This document shows positions 22,198 to 33,539 of a stretch of 45,999 bases of DNA, piece after piece. The stretch lies in NCBI GenBank assembly GCA_032718475.1, contig JAUCBJ010002346.1:1-45999 (forward strand). Direction: 5' to 3'. The stretch's first letter is position 1. Each line of letters starts with the position of its first letter. The notes beneath the pieces are model-generated. The model did no database searches. It saw only the letters and a program-made list of their open reading frames with translations, and was not told the origin of the DNA. The position numbers were made by a program, and so were the translations under genes. Source of the stretch: Nemertoderma westbladi (taxonomy: Eukaryota; Xenacoelomorpha; Nemertodermatida; Nemertodermatidae).

Positions 22198-22262
22198 CTC
22201 GTTGTCTCTTTTATTTGAAATAAAAAGTCGGTTCCTTATCGGGCCGCTAGGCCCGTCACTAG

Positions 22263-23769
22263 TTAGGAACCGAGAGGTTCATTACTGTAAGAATTGTTTG
22301 CTGATTGATTGATTGACTGGCTAATCTACAGCCAAAACTACTCTAACGATTTTGATGAAATTTTCACAGCGGCTAGATACCGCGATTCTAAGGTCCCTGG
22401 TATGTTCCGCTATTTCGTCCATGAGCCGTGGGCTCGAAAAATAGACATAAACGAAAAAACGCCATAGGCGCAATGGTAAAATAACACAAATAACAGCTGG
22501 TGTCTTGATGAAAAATGGCTTATGTAATGGATTTCTACACAAGGCTTAGTATAAATCGATGAGGTTGCCAAGATTATTGTACTTAGTACACCCATACTGT
22601 TTGTTTAGGCCCTAGGACACTCTGTCAAAGCAAATATTAACTGGTTGGTTTAGTTTGAAATCTATTATCGCCTCAGCTGAATTACTCTTCCCAATGCAAT
22701 CTATGGGAATATCTCACTCTGCTAATGTAAGCTGAATGACTTAAGTACACAGTGTGTTGGCTACATTAATGCCAACATTATTGCAAAATGTTTTATTGTC
22801 AGTCTCCCCTTCAGAACATTGTATAGGGAATTTACTTTAGTTTACTCTACTGTGCCATTCAGCTGAATGGATTTGAGCGATTGCCAAGTTACAGAGTTGG
22901 ATCATTCTCTGACCATAGGCAAAGACATCAAATCTTTTTAAAAATATACTTTTTCCATGTTTTTTTTTCTGACCAATAATTTCAAAAAAAAATTTTTCGT
23001 AGGCAGTACTGCCAATCGATTCGCCATCAAAAATAACGCAAAAAATTTTTTTTGCAAAATTTTAAATTACTGTAAATTTTTGGCGACTGGGGGGGGGTCA
23101 ATTTTTTTCGATCCGCTATAACTCCGGAACGCTTTGTCCAAATTCGATGGGGTTTTCATTTTTCAACTTAATTCGATGTCCTCTTTCAGCCTATCCATGT
23201 TTCGAAACCCCAAACAGCGCCGTTCAAAAATTATTTTTTCCAGTTATAGAATTTTACAAATTTCAAAAAAGTTGCAGTATTTTATTAACGCCTTTACGGA
23301 ATTCGATAGCGTTTTCGATTTTTATATTAAACGCAATATCCTGAATCTCACTAGCCTAGTTTCGCGTCACCAACGCCAAGACTTCATACTTTTTGAGGAA
23401 AATTTTTCTAGAATAATTTTTATTTAATTACATTTATCGCGATTTCTTATTTACTTGCACATGAATTTACATGCACATTTACTTGCACTTATTAGCACAT
23501 GAATTGATGGAGTTTTCAATTTATTAACTAAACACGATATCGCGCATCGCACCAGCGTGGTTTCGAAATTCCAAAACGAGGTCTTCACTAGTTGCAGGTC
23601 GATTTTGTTCTAGAATTGAGCAACTAATAATGGATCGAATTTATTAATAATTATTGTATGAAATATGATTGTATTTTTAGATAATTATTAGTTCTATACT
23701 AATTCTCGTTGTCTCTTTTATTTAAAATAAAAAGTCGGTTCCTTATCGGGCCGCTAGGCCCGTCACTAG
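22263..23769 (+). mobile_element. Module 8, type A, 1507 bp
   Basis: Complete copy collinear with module 3, including the GACTGGGGGG and CGATCCGCTATAACTCCGGA landmarks. Confidence 0.75.
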
Positions 23770-25996
23770 TTAGGAACCGAGAGGTTCATTACTGTAAGAA
23801 TTGTTGGCTGATTGATTGACTGGCTGGCTGGCTAATCTATAGCCAAAACTACTCTAACGATTTTGATGAAATTTTCACAGCGGCTGGATACCACGATTCG
23901 AAGGTCCCTGGTATGTTCCGCTATTTCGTCCATGAGCCTTGGGCTCGAAAAATAGACATAAACGAAAAAACGCCATAGGCGCAATGATAAAAACACCAGC
24001 TGGCACTCATGAAAAATGGATAGAGAAAGCCTAGTAATGCTATTCTATAGGAATGGCCACCTAACAAGGAAATGCTTTCTCTGCCAAGTATTATCCTCAC
24101 TCTACAACTCAGACAGTAAGCAAACAAAAGCCGTGGGATTCTAATGTATTACATCATAAGCTGATTGCTCTCCCAATAGCCCTCACACACTCACTGAATC
24201 GAATGAAATCGTATATCTATTAGCTTAATGCGAATAGCTGGTAAGCTGAATGCCATTTTAGTTATTGTGTACTGTTGATTGCAGAGTAGACTGCTATGTT
24301 GTATGTATTTAATTAAAATAATTTTCGTAGAGGGAAGTTAATTTGGGATTACTTTCTATCAGATGTAAGCAAAGCTGTTCAATGGGGTGGGTCATGGGAC
24401 CCAAATATAGTACATTATGCATGGCAAACATTAATAAAATCATTCAGTCAACCTGGACCGAGGGTATTTGCTTAGTTAACTCTACTGTGCGAAAAACGAA
24501 TTTATAATGTTACCCATACTTCAGGTGAATGAATTTTTAGATATTTGTACTGAAGGCAAGGATTTCTGATATAATTAAAATACAAGACAGGGGCTTGTTT
24601 CGATATATGTAGTTGCGCCCTTCTAGCAGCACGTGAGATAATCAAATAATAGACACAATGTTTGACTTTGTCCCTTCGAGCAGCACGTGAGTTTTGCTTT
24701 GACCCTTCGATATATGTATTTGCGCCCTTCGAGCAGCACGTGAATTACATCAAATAATAGACACATTGTTTGACTTTGTCCCTTCGAGCAGCACGTGAGT
24801 TTTGCTGTGACCCTTCGATATATGATGTTGCGCCCTTCGAGCAGCACGTGAGTTACAACAAATAATAGACACACTGTTTGACTTTATCCCTTCGAGCAGC
24901 ACATGAGTTTGACCCTTCCAGCAGCGTGTGTCAATCGAGCCGAATCATACCGATCGAGCCGAATAGAACCAATCGAAGCGATCAGGCCGAGTCAAGCCCA
25001 ATCGAGCCGAGTCAAGCCGAACAGAGCTGAGTTGAGCCCAATCAAGCCGAGCGAGCCAGACTGAGCCGAGTCAAGCCCAATCGAGTCGAGTCGAGCCCAA
25101 TAGAGCCGATTCGAGCCCAATCAATCCTAGTCGAGCCCAATTGAGCCGGACAGAGCCAAGTCGACCCCAATCGAGCCATACTGTACCAAGTTGAGTCCAA
25201 TCGAGCCGAGTCAAGCCCAATCAATCCCAATCGAGTCAGGACGAGCGGATTGAGCCGAATCGAGCCCAATTGAGCCAAGTCGAGTCGAGTCGAACCCAAT
25301 CGAGCCGATTGGGCCGAATCGAGCTGAGTCGACTCAGACCGAGCCGAGCCGAACCCAATCGAGCCGAGTCGAGCCGTGTCACTCCAAATTGAGCCGGACT
25401 GAGTCGAGTCGAGACCAATCAAGCCGAGTCGAGCCCAATCGAGCCGAGTCGAGCCCAATCGAGCCGAGTCGAGCCCAATCGAGCCGAGTCGAGCCAGACG
25501 GAGCCGAGTTGAGCTTAATCAAGCCGAGTCGAGCCAGACTGAGCCGAGTTAAGCCCAATCGATTCGAGTCGAGCCCAATAGAGCCGAATCGAGCCCAATC
25601 AAGCCTAGTCGAGCCCAATTGAGCCGGACCAAGCCCAGTCGAGTCGGACTGAGCCAAGTTGAGCCAAATCGAGCTGAGTCAAGCCCAATCAATCCCAATC
25701 GAGCCGTTTCGAGCCCAATCGACCCGAGTCGAGACCAATCGAGCCGAGTCGAGCCCAATTGAGCCAAGTCGAGCCAGACTGAGCTGAGTCGAACCCAATC
25801 AATCCGACTGAGCCGAATCGAGCTGAGTCGAGTCGAGCCCAATCAAGCCAAGTCGAGCCCAATCAAGCCAAACCGAGCCGATCAAGCCAAGTCGAACTGA
25901 ATCAAGCCCAATCATGCCAGACCGAGCCGAGCTCGTTGTCTCTTTTATTTGAAATAAAAAGTCGGTTCCTTATCGGGCCGCTAGGCCCGTCACTAG
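23770..25996 (+). mobile_element. Module 9, type A ends, with two satellites, 2227 bp
   Basis: Shares the interior of modules 7 and 10. It contains the CACGTG repeat (24613-24925) and a complex pentamer satellite (24934-25931). Confidence 0.72.
24934..25931 (+). repeat. Pentamer-based satellite, about 1 kb
   Basis: Same building blocks as the module 5 array (GAGCC, GAGTC, CAATC). It includes GAGTCGACTCAGACCGAGCC near 25327. Confidence 0.85.
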
Positions 25997-27506
25997 TTAG
26001 GAACCGAGAGGTTCATTACTGTAAGAATTGCTCGTGGCTGGCTGGCTGGCTAATCTATAGCCAAAACTACTCTAACGATTTTGATGAAATTTTCACAGCG
26101 GCTAGATACCGCGATTCTAAGGTCCCTGGTATGTTCCGCTATTTCGTCCATGAGCCGTGGGCTCGAAAAATAGACATAAACGAAAAAACGCCATAGGCGC
26201 AATGATAAAAACACCAGCTGGCACTCATGAAAAATGGATAGAGATGGCCTAGTAATGCTATTCTATAGGAATGGCCACCTAACAAGGAAATGCTTTCTGT
26301 GCCAAGTATTATCCTCACTCTACAACTCAGACAGTAAGCAAACAAAAGCCGTGGGATTCTAATGTATTACATCATAAGCTGATTGCTCTCCCAATAGCCC
26401 TCACACACTCACTGAATCGAATGAAATCCTATATCTATTAGCTTAATGCGAATAGCTGGTAAGCTGAATGCCATTTTAGTTATTGTGTACTGTTGATTGC
26501 AGAGTTGACTGCTATGTTGTATGTATTTAATTAAAATAATTTTCGTAGAGGGAAGTTAATTTGGGATTACTTTCTATCAGATGTAAGCAAAGCTGTTCAA
26601 TGGGGTGGGTCATGGGACCCAAATACAGTACATTATGCATGGCAAACATTAATAAAATCATTCAGTCAACCTGGAGGGTATTTGCTTCGTTAACTCTACT
26701 GTGCGAAAAACGAATTCATAATGTTACCCATACTTCAGGTGAATGAATTTTTAGATATTTGTACTGAAGGCAAGGATTTCTGATATAATTAAAATACAAG
26801 ATAGGGGCTTGTTTCGATATATGTAGTTGCGCCCTTCTAGCAGCACGTGAGATAATCAAATAATAGACACAATGCTTGACTTTGTCCCTTCGAGCAGCAC
26901 GTGAGTTTTGCTTTGACCCTTCGATATATGTATTTGCACCCTTCGAGCAGCACGTGAATTACATCAAATAATATACACATTGTTTGACTTTGTCCCTTCG
27001 AGCAGCACGTGAGTTTTGCTTTGACCCTTCGATATATGTATTTGCGCCCTTCGAGCAGCACGGGGAGTCTACTCAGACCGAGCCGAGCCGAGCCAAGCCA
27101 AGCCAAGCCGAGCCGAGCCAAGCCGAGCCGAGCCAAGCCGAGCCGAGCCGAGCCGAGCCGAGCCGAGCCGAGCCGAGCCGAGCCGAGCCGAGCCGAGCCG
27201 AGCCGAGCCGAGCCGAGCCGAGCCGATCCGAGCCGAGCCGAGCCGAACCGAGCCGAACCGAGCCGAGCCGAACCGAACCGAACCGAGCCGAGCCGAGCCG
27301 AGCCAAGCCGAGCCGAGCCGAACCGAGCCAAGCCGAACCGAGCCGAGCCGAGCCGAACCGAGCCGAGCCGAACCGAGCCGAGCCGAGCCGATCAAGCCAA
27401 GTCGAACTTAATCGTGCCCAATCGTGCAAGACCGAGCCGAGCTCGTTGTCTCTTTTATTTGAAATAAAAAGTCGGTTCCTTATCGGGCCGCTAGGCCCGT
27501 CACTAG
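25997..27506 (+). mobile_element. Module 10, type A ends, last copy, 1510 bp
   Basis: Interior as in modules 7 and 9. It has a short CACGTG array (26824-27062) and an AGCCG array (27076-27441). It ends CACTAG at 27506, followed by TTATCC of the flank. Confidence 0.72.
27076..27441 (+). repeat. (AGCCG)n pentanucleotide satellite
   Basis: A shorter version of the module 7 array, opening with GAGTCTACTCAGACCGAGCC and rich in AACCG and AGCCA variants. Confidence 0.92.
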
Positions 27507-29206
27507 TTATCCAATCAATTTTTACCAATCAACGATCGAGAAGTTTACTGTTGATTTTACATTATTTATTGTAAATCATTAAATAGGCCTACATTGGTAA
27601 TAATTAATAAATTAGCATTCATTTTTTTCTCCTCGATCATCTTTATTTAATCTTGTTTAATAAAATAAAATTTGCTTAATACAATTATAAGCAACAACTT
27701 CAATCGAAATATCGAAAAATAGTTAAGAGACAAAACAGAAAGACGAAAAAGAAGAGAAAGCTGCCTTTACACGGGTCAAAGATCGACACAAAATGACCTA
27801 AAATAAAAATAATATAATTAATGTTTGAGTACTGCGGTTAAATACTACGTTGTCTAATTATACAAATAATATTTGTACAGTTAACCTACAGCAGCGCCTA
27901 TTAATATGACATAAAAAAACCAGATTTCCTATGGTAGGCCTACATCCTAGGTTATTATTAGCTAATTGATGCTTTATGAGCGCAGGTAGGCTAAACATAA
28001 TGATAAAAAGTAAATTAAAATTAAAATGTTTAGTAGGATCTTTTGCTCAAGAAGCTAGTTTAATCCAATTTTTGGTGTGAATATTTGATTAACGTTCTGG
28101 AATATCTTCTTCACTCTCAAAGTATAGCTCGTATATAGTAGCTACTGTAGTATTATTTCATTACACAATGGTGCAGAATTTATTTCAAATATGCGATAAC
28201 CTTGTTAAGTTAAACTTGTTATTCAAAAGTGAATATTTTAAAGAAAAATACATCTTTTACAAAAGAAAGTCATCCTTCAGTCGGACTATCAGTCGGACTA
28301 TCGGTATCCGTCTTCCCATCCTATCATACTTCCATTCCATCCTGGACTTTTCGTCTCAAACTTTCCATATTTATTACTTGCTGTATACTTACTTGGCATA
28401 TAAAATAACAACTCGAACCACCTTGTCTCTGATTGGAATAAGAAGTTGACTGGCGTCTGTAAGACCGGAGTTAAACATGTAGTTGGTAATCTAGAATGAA
28501 GAAAAAAAACTATAATAATAATAACTATAAAAAAATTTAGGGTTTTTAAATACTCTCGGGTTTTATGCTAGATTGACTCGACTTTAATTAATTAGCTGGG
28601 ATGCAAACACAAGCATATAGGCCTATACTTAGCTATAAACAGGTATATTAGAACACATTGTCTCGTTCCTTTGTTTGCAGCCAAGGGTAATCGATAATTG
28701 GTTTCTAGAATTGACGTAATTCTGTAGTAAACTTAACCAACGTTATTATCATAACTTAATTAATTATAGTAGTAGGCCCTACTTAATTATCTCCTATCTT
28801 TCTATTCGATATGTACCTTCACGTACCTCCTCAGAAAATTAAAGCTAATTGCCACAAAAACAACCAATCTACGCATTGTATCTGGTGAGTCTGAAATGGT
28901 TTGTTTACTTGTTGTTCACCCATCCCCATATTAGACAATTTTGACAGTCAACTTTGTAGAATTTATTGATAAAAATGTGCCGGTATATTAGACCCATACA
29001 AATTAAAGAAATGGTAGAGGTATATATGGTTATTTATGTGTTGGCTCCAGCTTATGTTTTTGCCTGCCCTTAGTAGTCTTGTAGTTTAAAAAAGAAATAA
29101 TGGAAATCGTGTTTTTTATAAACTTTAGAAGGAATCCTTTACTATACTATCAATTCTAAGTTTCTCCAGTGATAATTGATTCACTTCTGGAAGACCTGAA
29201 ATTGTT
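27507..29206. other. Intergenic or intronic, nothing recognised
   Basis: AT-rich. A short direct repeat GTCGGACTATC occurs twice near 28280. The open frame at 28168-28449 (+) shows no family motif. No upstream exon of the NMDA receptor was recognised on the minus strand. Confidence 0.4.
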
Positions 29207-29208
29207 GA

Positions 29209-29588
29209 ATAATATTGCTGTAGGGGGCAATAATATTGGTGTAGGGGGCAATAATATTGGTGTAGGGGGCAATAATATTGGTGTAGGGGGCAATAATATT
29301 GGTGTAAGGGGCAATAATATTGGTGTAGGGGCAATAATATTGGTGTAGGGGGCAATAATATTGGTGTAGGGGGCAATAATATTGGTGTAGGGGGCAATAA
29401 TATTGGTGTAAGGGGCAATAATATTGGTGTAGGGGGCAATAATATTGGTTTAAGGGGCAATAATATTGGTGTAAGGGGCAATAATATTGGTGTAAGGGGC
29501 AATAATATTGGTGTAAGGGGCAATAATATTGGTGTAAGGGGCAATAATATTGGTGTAAGGGGCAATAATATTGGTGTAAGGGGCAATA
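29209..29588. repeat. 21-bp minisatellite, about 18 copies
   Basis: The unit contains GGGGCAATAATATTGGTGTA. Copies are near-identical, with one 20-bp unit. The period is a multiple of three, which produces a long minus-strand frame of a 7-residue Pro/Leu repeat. The array ends 140 bp before the start codon of the next gene. Confidence 0.92.
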
Positions 29589-29728
29589 TACAGAAATGTG
29601 CTAAAAAATTTAATCTGTATTATATTACGCAGATCAAAGTTTATGGAATACGTATTTAATATAAAGTGTTTATTAGTCAAAGTTCACGTGTTTGAAAATG
29701 TAGGAGGGTCAAGCGAACTACTGTCATC

Positions 29729-31802
29729 ATGGAGTCAAACAGCAATAGGTACAAGTCCCAAGGGCCTCATATGAAAACAGACAATGGAATTACACATCAA
29801 AAGCATTATAATCATCAAACAAATACGAGTAACCAAAATAAAGAGAACAATTGGAAAGAGGATAATAAATTGGACGAAAGCGACGGTGAATCATTGTATG
29901 ATATCAAAACGTATGAAGTAGACTTCAATGATAAACCAAATGACACTAACCAAAATAGTGAAGTTGATTATTTAAAGGACGACAACAACGAAGGGGATAA
30001 AAAGGTGGGGAAAGCATGGTGGTCCTCAAAACACGGTAAAAAAAAAGCAGGTATTGCGCAGAAAGGCTCTGAAAAACGGCGCGGAATATCGAAAATTAAA
30101 AATGCATCGAAATATGAAACTGATCAAACAGAAGAGTCTTATGAAGGCTCTGGGGAATATCAGCAAAATGTATACACTTCAGATAAAAAAAGTTATCCCA
30201 ACTCTGCTGTTTATAATAAAGAGCCTGAAGGAATAACCGAAATGAGTGATGAAGATAACTATGGCCTTCACAAACACCAGCATGAACACACCCATGATGC
30301 TTCTGCTAATGATGTTGATGTTGATGTTGATGTTGATAATGATTATGATGTTAATGTCGATGTTGATGATATATATGACGAAGAAGATCCCACCAGAGTT
30401 GCAGTGATTACACGGGAACCGAATGGGGGCAGCAGGGGTAGGAATGCAGTGGGTAGGTGTCTTAACTATTTCGGCAACTCTCTCTCTGGTGAGCCGGCCT
30501 CGGAAGAGAAAGCGAATGCGCCGATGTTTACGCACGCTTCAGTAAATGACTCAAAGTACAACCCCAAACACCATGCGTTTCACCCAACGACGGTCTACGA
30601 TGCCGACCAAGAGACAGTAATCTGCCCAGATAATTCGGCCCAGGATCCAACTACCCTCGTCGTGGTGTCCAGGGATCCAAACAAATCTGGCGTGGCGACA
30701 GTGCAACCACAACGACCTTTTCTAGAACTTCGCGACAAGTACGTAGTGATCGAGAAACAAAAAAAGCCAAAAGTACGTAGGCCAACGCCACCACCAGAAA
30801 CACGGGACATTTCGACTAGCTATGACCCAGTACAGGTAGCGGTACCGGTGGACAGGAGGGATATAGCGACGGAATACACTGCCAGACCTCCGCCAAAAGT
30901 GTTCATGGAACGGGGCACATCTTACCCGAGTCCCTCACCCCCAGTTGATGTAAAGAACCGCGGCACCAGTCCACAACCAGTTACCTATAACTATAACCGA
31001 GGAATTGGAGACGTTCTAGATTTATTTAAAGATGATTGCAAGGTACAAGGCAAATATCCATTAGATAATCTAAATATGTATAACTACTGCGGGACATGCA
31101 AAAATCCACATTGTTATCGCAGTCAATGTTATTACCATCATCGGCCTTGTAGCGCAGTGCCGCACAACAGACACCATAGCCATCCTACTCACCACTGCTG
31201 GCACTCATCGGGGCACTCATCGCGGCCCTGCACCCGTATAAACTCCCCTAGTTGTTACGAAGTAAAGGATCGAGCAACAGAATATAAACCCGATATTCCA
31301 CCGATACCTCGGATGCGAGATGCATCCGTTGGGTATGAATATAACCCATCCTGGAAGAGAAACCACTCCCACAGTCCGAAGAAGAATAAACCCTCGCAAA
31401 ATTACCTTCAGTCACCACGCAACTCATCTCCAGACGAGATTAGTTACCCAATGTGCAATACTCCAGAACATCAAAACGTTACCGAGACCAAGACCAATCA
31501 GCCAACTAGAATCAGCCAGCCTACCATTCCACAGTATTCAGATTACTACAATCCTGGGAGTCAGAGCAATGGTATAGATTTGAAAGCAGTTGACTCTGGG
31601 GGAGAGAAGAAGCGCGCATCATATGGTTCGCAAAGGTCGTCGCTTGGTTGTGCAGTGCATGGGCTAAACAGCTCGGTCGATACGAAAGCGTATAAACGTT
31701 GTGTGGAGTGCCAAAAGGAAACCAATATAGTGATTAACGGTAAATGCCCAGTATGTGATCAAATCAGTGATCCGAGCCGGCCTCCCTGTGGACGCTTATC
31801 TG
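29729..31802 (+). CDS. Unrecognised disordered protein, exon 1
   Basis: Start ATG at 29729 (G at +4) with an in-frame TGA 36 nt upstream. The frame continues into a stop at 31805, but a donor GTTAGT at 31803 leaves phase 1, which fits the acceptor at 32739 exactly. The spliced protein is 887 residues. This exon encodes a charged, low-complexity N-terminus, an Asp-Val run (about 195-217), spaced RD-x-x-T-x-Y-like motifs (RDISTSY 359-365, RDIATEY 377-383, RGTSY 395-399, RGTSP 411-415, later RATEY and RDASVGY), a His/Cys-rich stretch (about 450-505) and a possible zinc ribbon (CVEC 658-661, CPVC 673-676). I do not recognise the family and propose no function. Confidence 0.75.
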
Positions 31803-32738
31803 GTTAGTAGACCTCCACCCATACATCAATATCAAAGAAAAACAGTACCTAGTGTGTTATAGTTACGTTTTATGTATTTCATGAAATGATATATTGGCTG
31901 AATACCACACTAAGTGGGTTACCATCGCAACCGAAAAAACGATTTAGTAAAACAGCCTTTCGACTTTAATTATTTTTTAAGTATAAAATAATATATGTAG
32001 GGCTTATCGTCCAAATATGTAACAATGTCGGAATTTCGTTTAGAAACAGCTGAGATATACTGATATAGGCTTTCAAAGATTGTTAATCAATGTTCTGGTT
32101 TTTTTTTATGTTTTTGTATTTTGTTTATCAGTTTACGTATGTGTAGCTACTCAATAGGCATACAGGTGTTGCCGACCTACTTTGAATTAAATAATACCTT
32201 CATATAATGTTGTGGTTTTGTGTTTTTTGGCTTATTGTTATTAATTTTTACATTTTTTAATTAATTAATAAAAAATTCCGCAAATCGCACTACTACTATT
32301 AAATAGAATAAATTGTCTCCGGCGAACGATAATTCTTGTAATATTCGATCCCAGCTGGTTCTCAACGAAATTCTGACATTTTTTCATATTTGGAAACATT
32401 GCATACCAAACATCCAAATGATATTAAGAAGTCGCGAATGATTTCATGAATGGCCACGATGGTGCCGCAATCAAAATACAGTCAATAGACCGTTCATTTA
32501 ATAATAAAGACTCAATGAGCGACTAACGCCTTTTTTGGCAATTCTGGCAATTTGGGTCATTAAAGCAAACTTGAGTTTTTTTTAAAAGGCCTCAAAAATA
32601 GTATTGCAATATTTGTTTGCTGGATGGTATGATTAGTTTATGTATAATTTGGACGATTCTTTTTATTATTATTATTATTTAAAAATACAAATTTTAACTC
32701 ACGTTAATTATAATTATATTTTTTGTTCAAAAACTCAG
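31803..32738 (+). other. Intron, 936 bp
   Basis: Starts GTTAGT and ends AAAACTCAG. A segment near 32010-32080 (CCAAATATGTAACAATGTCG ... ACAGCTGAGATAT) resembles 36009-36070, so it probably carries a copy of a dispersed repeat. Confidence 0.7.
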
Positions 32739-33328
32739 GCGAATTTCCAGACAAGGATGACATTAGTTCACTAATCGAGATGTTACAACAACACCGGAAC
32801 AGAATGTACCAGGGAAATTTGACAGCTGAAGACGGTTACAGCATGGAAAGAATGACCTTACTGCTCAATGCTATTAAACAGCATCTCAATACGCAAGAAT
32901 TGAGTAGCACGATAGCGTTAGACCCAACTTCAGCGGCCACCAACATAAATAAGCAACAAGTCTACAACTCACAAATAACAGGTTATAACAATAACAATAC
33001 ACAGTATGACCCACAAACAACAAGTTATAACAACGCATCGAATGGCTCACAAACAACATTGAATCAGAGGAATAATCCAACGGAAAACTACTATACATCC
33101 GAACCGACTCCCAAACAAGATATCGAGACGCGCGAGAAGTCGGTTCACTGGGTGTCCGAACCTCCTTCCGGTACAAAGAAAAGTAAAAGTAAGTCACCAA
33201 AAGGTAATAAATACGGTAAATCTGGGAAAATAGAAGTGGAGCAATTACAGCTCAATGACCAGCCACAACAGGATGTAAAGCCAAAAAAAGAGAAAAAACA
33301 TAAAACGGATAAAAAATTGAAAAAATAA
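32739..33328 (+). CDS. Unrecognised disordered protein, exon 2 (C-terminus)
   Basis: The exon begins with GC, completing Gly with the last base of exon 1, so the junction reads LSG-EFPDKDD. It encodes a helical segment (ISSLIEMLQQHRNRMYQG, then ERMTLLLNAIKQHL), a Gln/Asn/Thr-rich middle with repeated TSYNN-like phrases, the sequence KSVHWVSEPP, and a Lys-rich tail (KPKKEKKHKTDKKLKK) ending at a TAA. The two coding parts total 2664 nt, exactly 888 codons. The non-AUG beginning of the open frame at 32723 is the intron end, not a real start. Confidence 0.75.
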
Positions 33329-33539
33329 AAAAGAATGAAGGTAGATTAGATTAGATTAGATAGAAACAATAGAAAAATCAACTGTAAAATCATTGTCGAT
33401 AAATGTAAAGGTTAAGTATATGATGTAGAGGATCACTTCTTATATTTAATAATTTATAAAAATTATGTTAAATAATATAGACACTTACTTATTCGCAGAT
33501 AACATTTTTAAAAATTTACGTCGTCGTACGCAACATCCT

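Larger units (their letters stand above)
20301..22262 (+). mobile_element. Module 7, type A ends, second interior type
   Basis: Type A termini, but the interior differs from modules 3 and 8: after GCAATGATAAAA it carries CACTCATGAAAAATGG and a block shared with modules 9 and 10. It contains the 107-bp and AGCCG arrays. Confidence 0.72.
12224..27506 (+). mobile_element. Head-to-tail array of ten Helentron-like elements
   Basis: Ten modules abut with no spacer. Each starts TTAGGAACCGAG or TTAGCAAGTCG and, apart from one truncated copy, ends in a GC hairpin followed by TCACTAG or TCTCTAG. Each 5' end folds on itself and is complementary to an 8-bp site about 25 bp inside the 3' end. This is the asymmetric terminal inverted repeat plus 3' hairpin plus CTAG end described for Helentrons (Helitron2) and their non-autonomous HINE/DINE-1 relatives. 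A (TGGC)n tract near the 5' end fits the microsatellite segment of DINE-1. Flanks read GTAA before and TTATCC after; insertion between A and T or between T and T fits equally. No Rep/helicase gene is present. Confidence 0.75.

Noticed and set aside
12192-26345. Repeated minus-strand open frames sharing ENFIKIVRVVLAVD and PASQPASQ
   Set aside because: They fall in the 5' part of every Helentron-like module and recur because the DNA is repeated. The Gln/Ser/Pro tail is the (TGGC)n tract. No domain or consistent start was found.
21466-27574. Long frames of Ser-Arg-Ala-Glu-Pro type repeats on both strands
   Set aside because: They are translations of the AGCCG satellite, which lacks stops in several frames; not genes.
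29125-29586. Minus-strand Pro/Leu-rich 153-residue frame
   Set aside because: It is the 21-bp minisatellite read in a stop-free frame.
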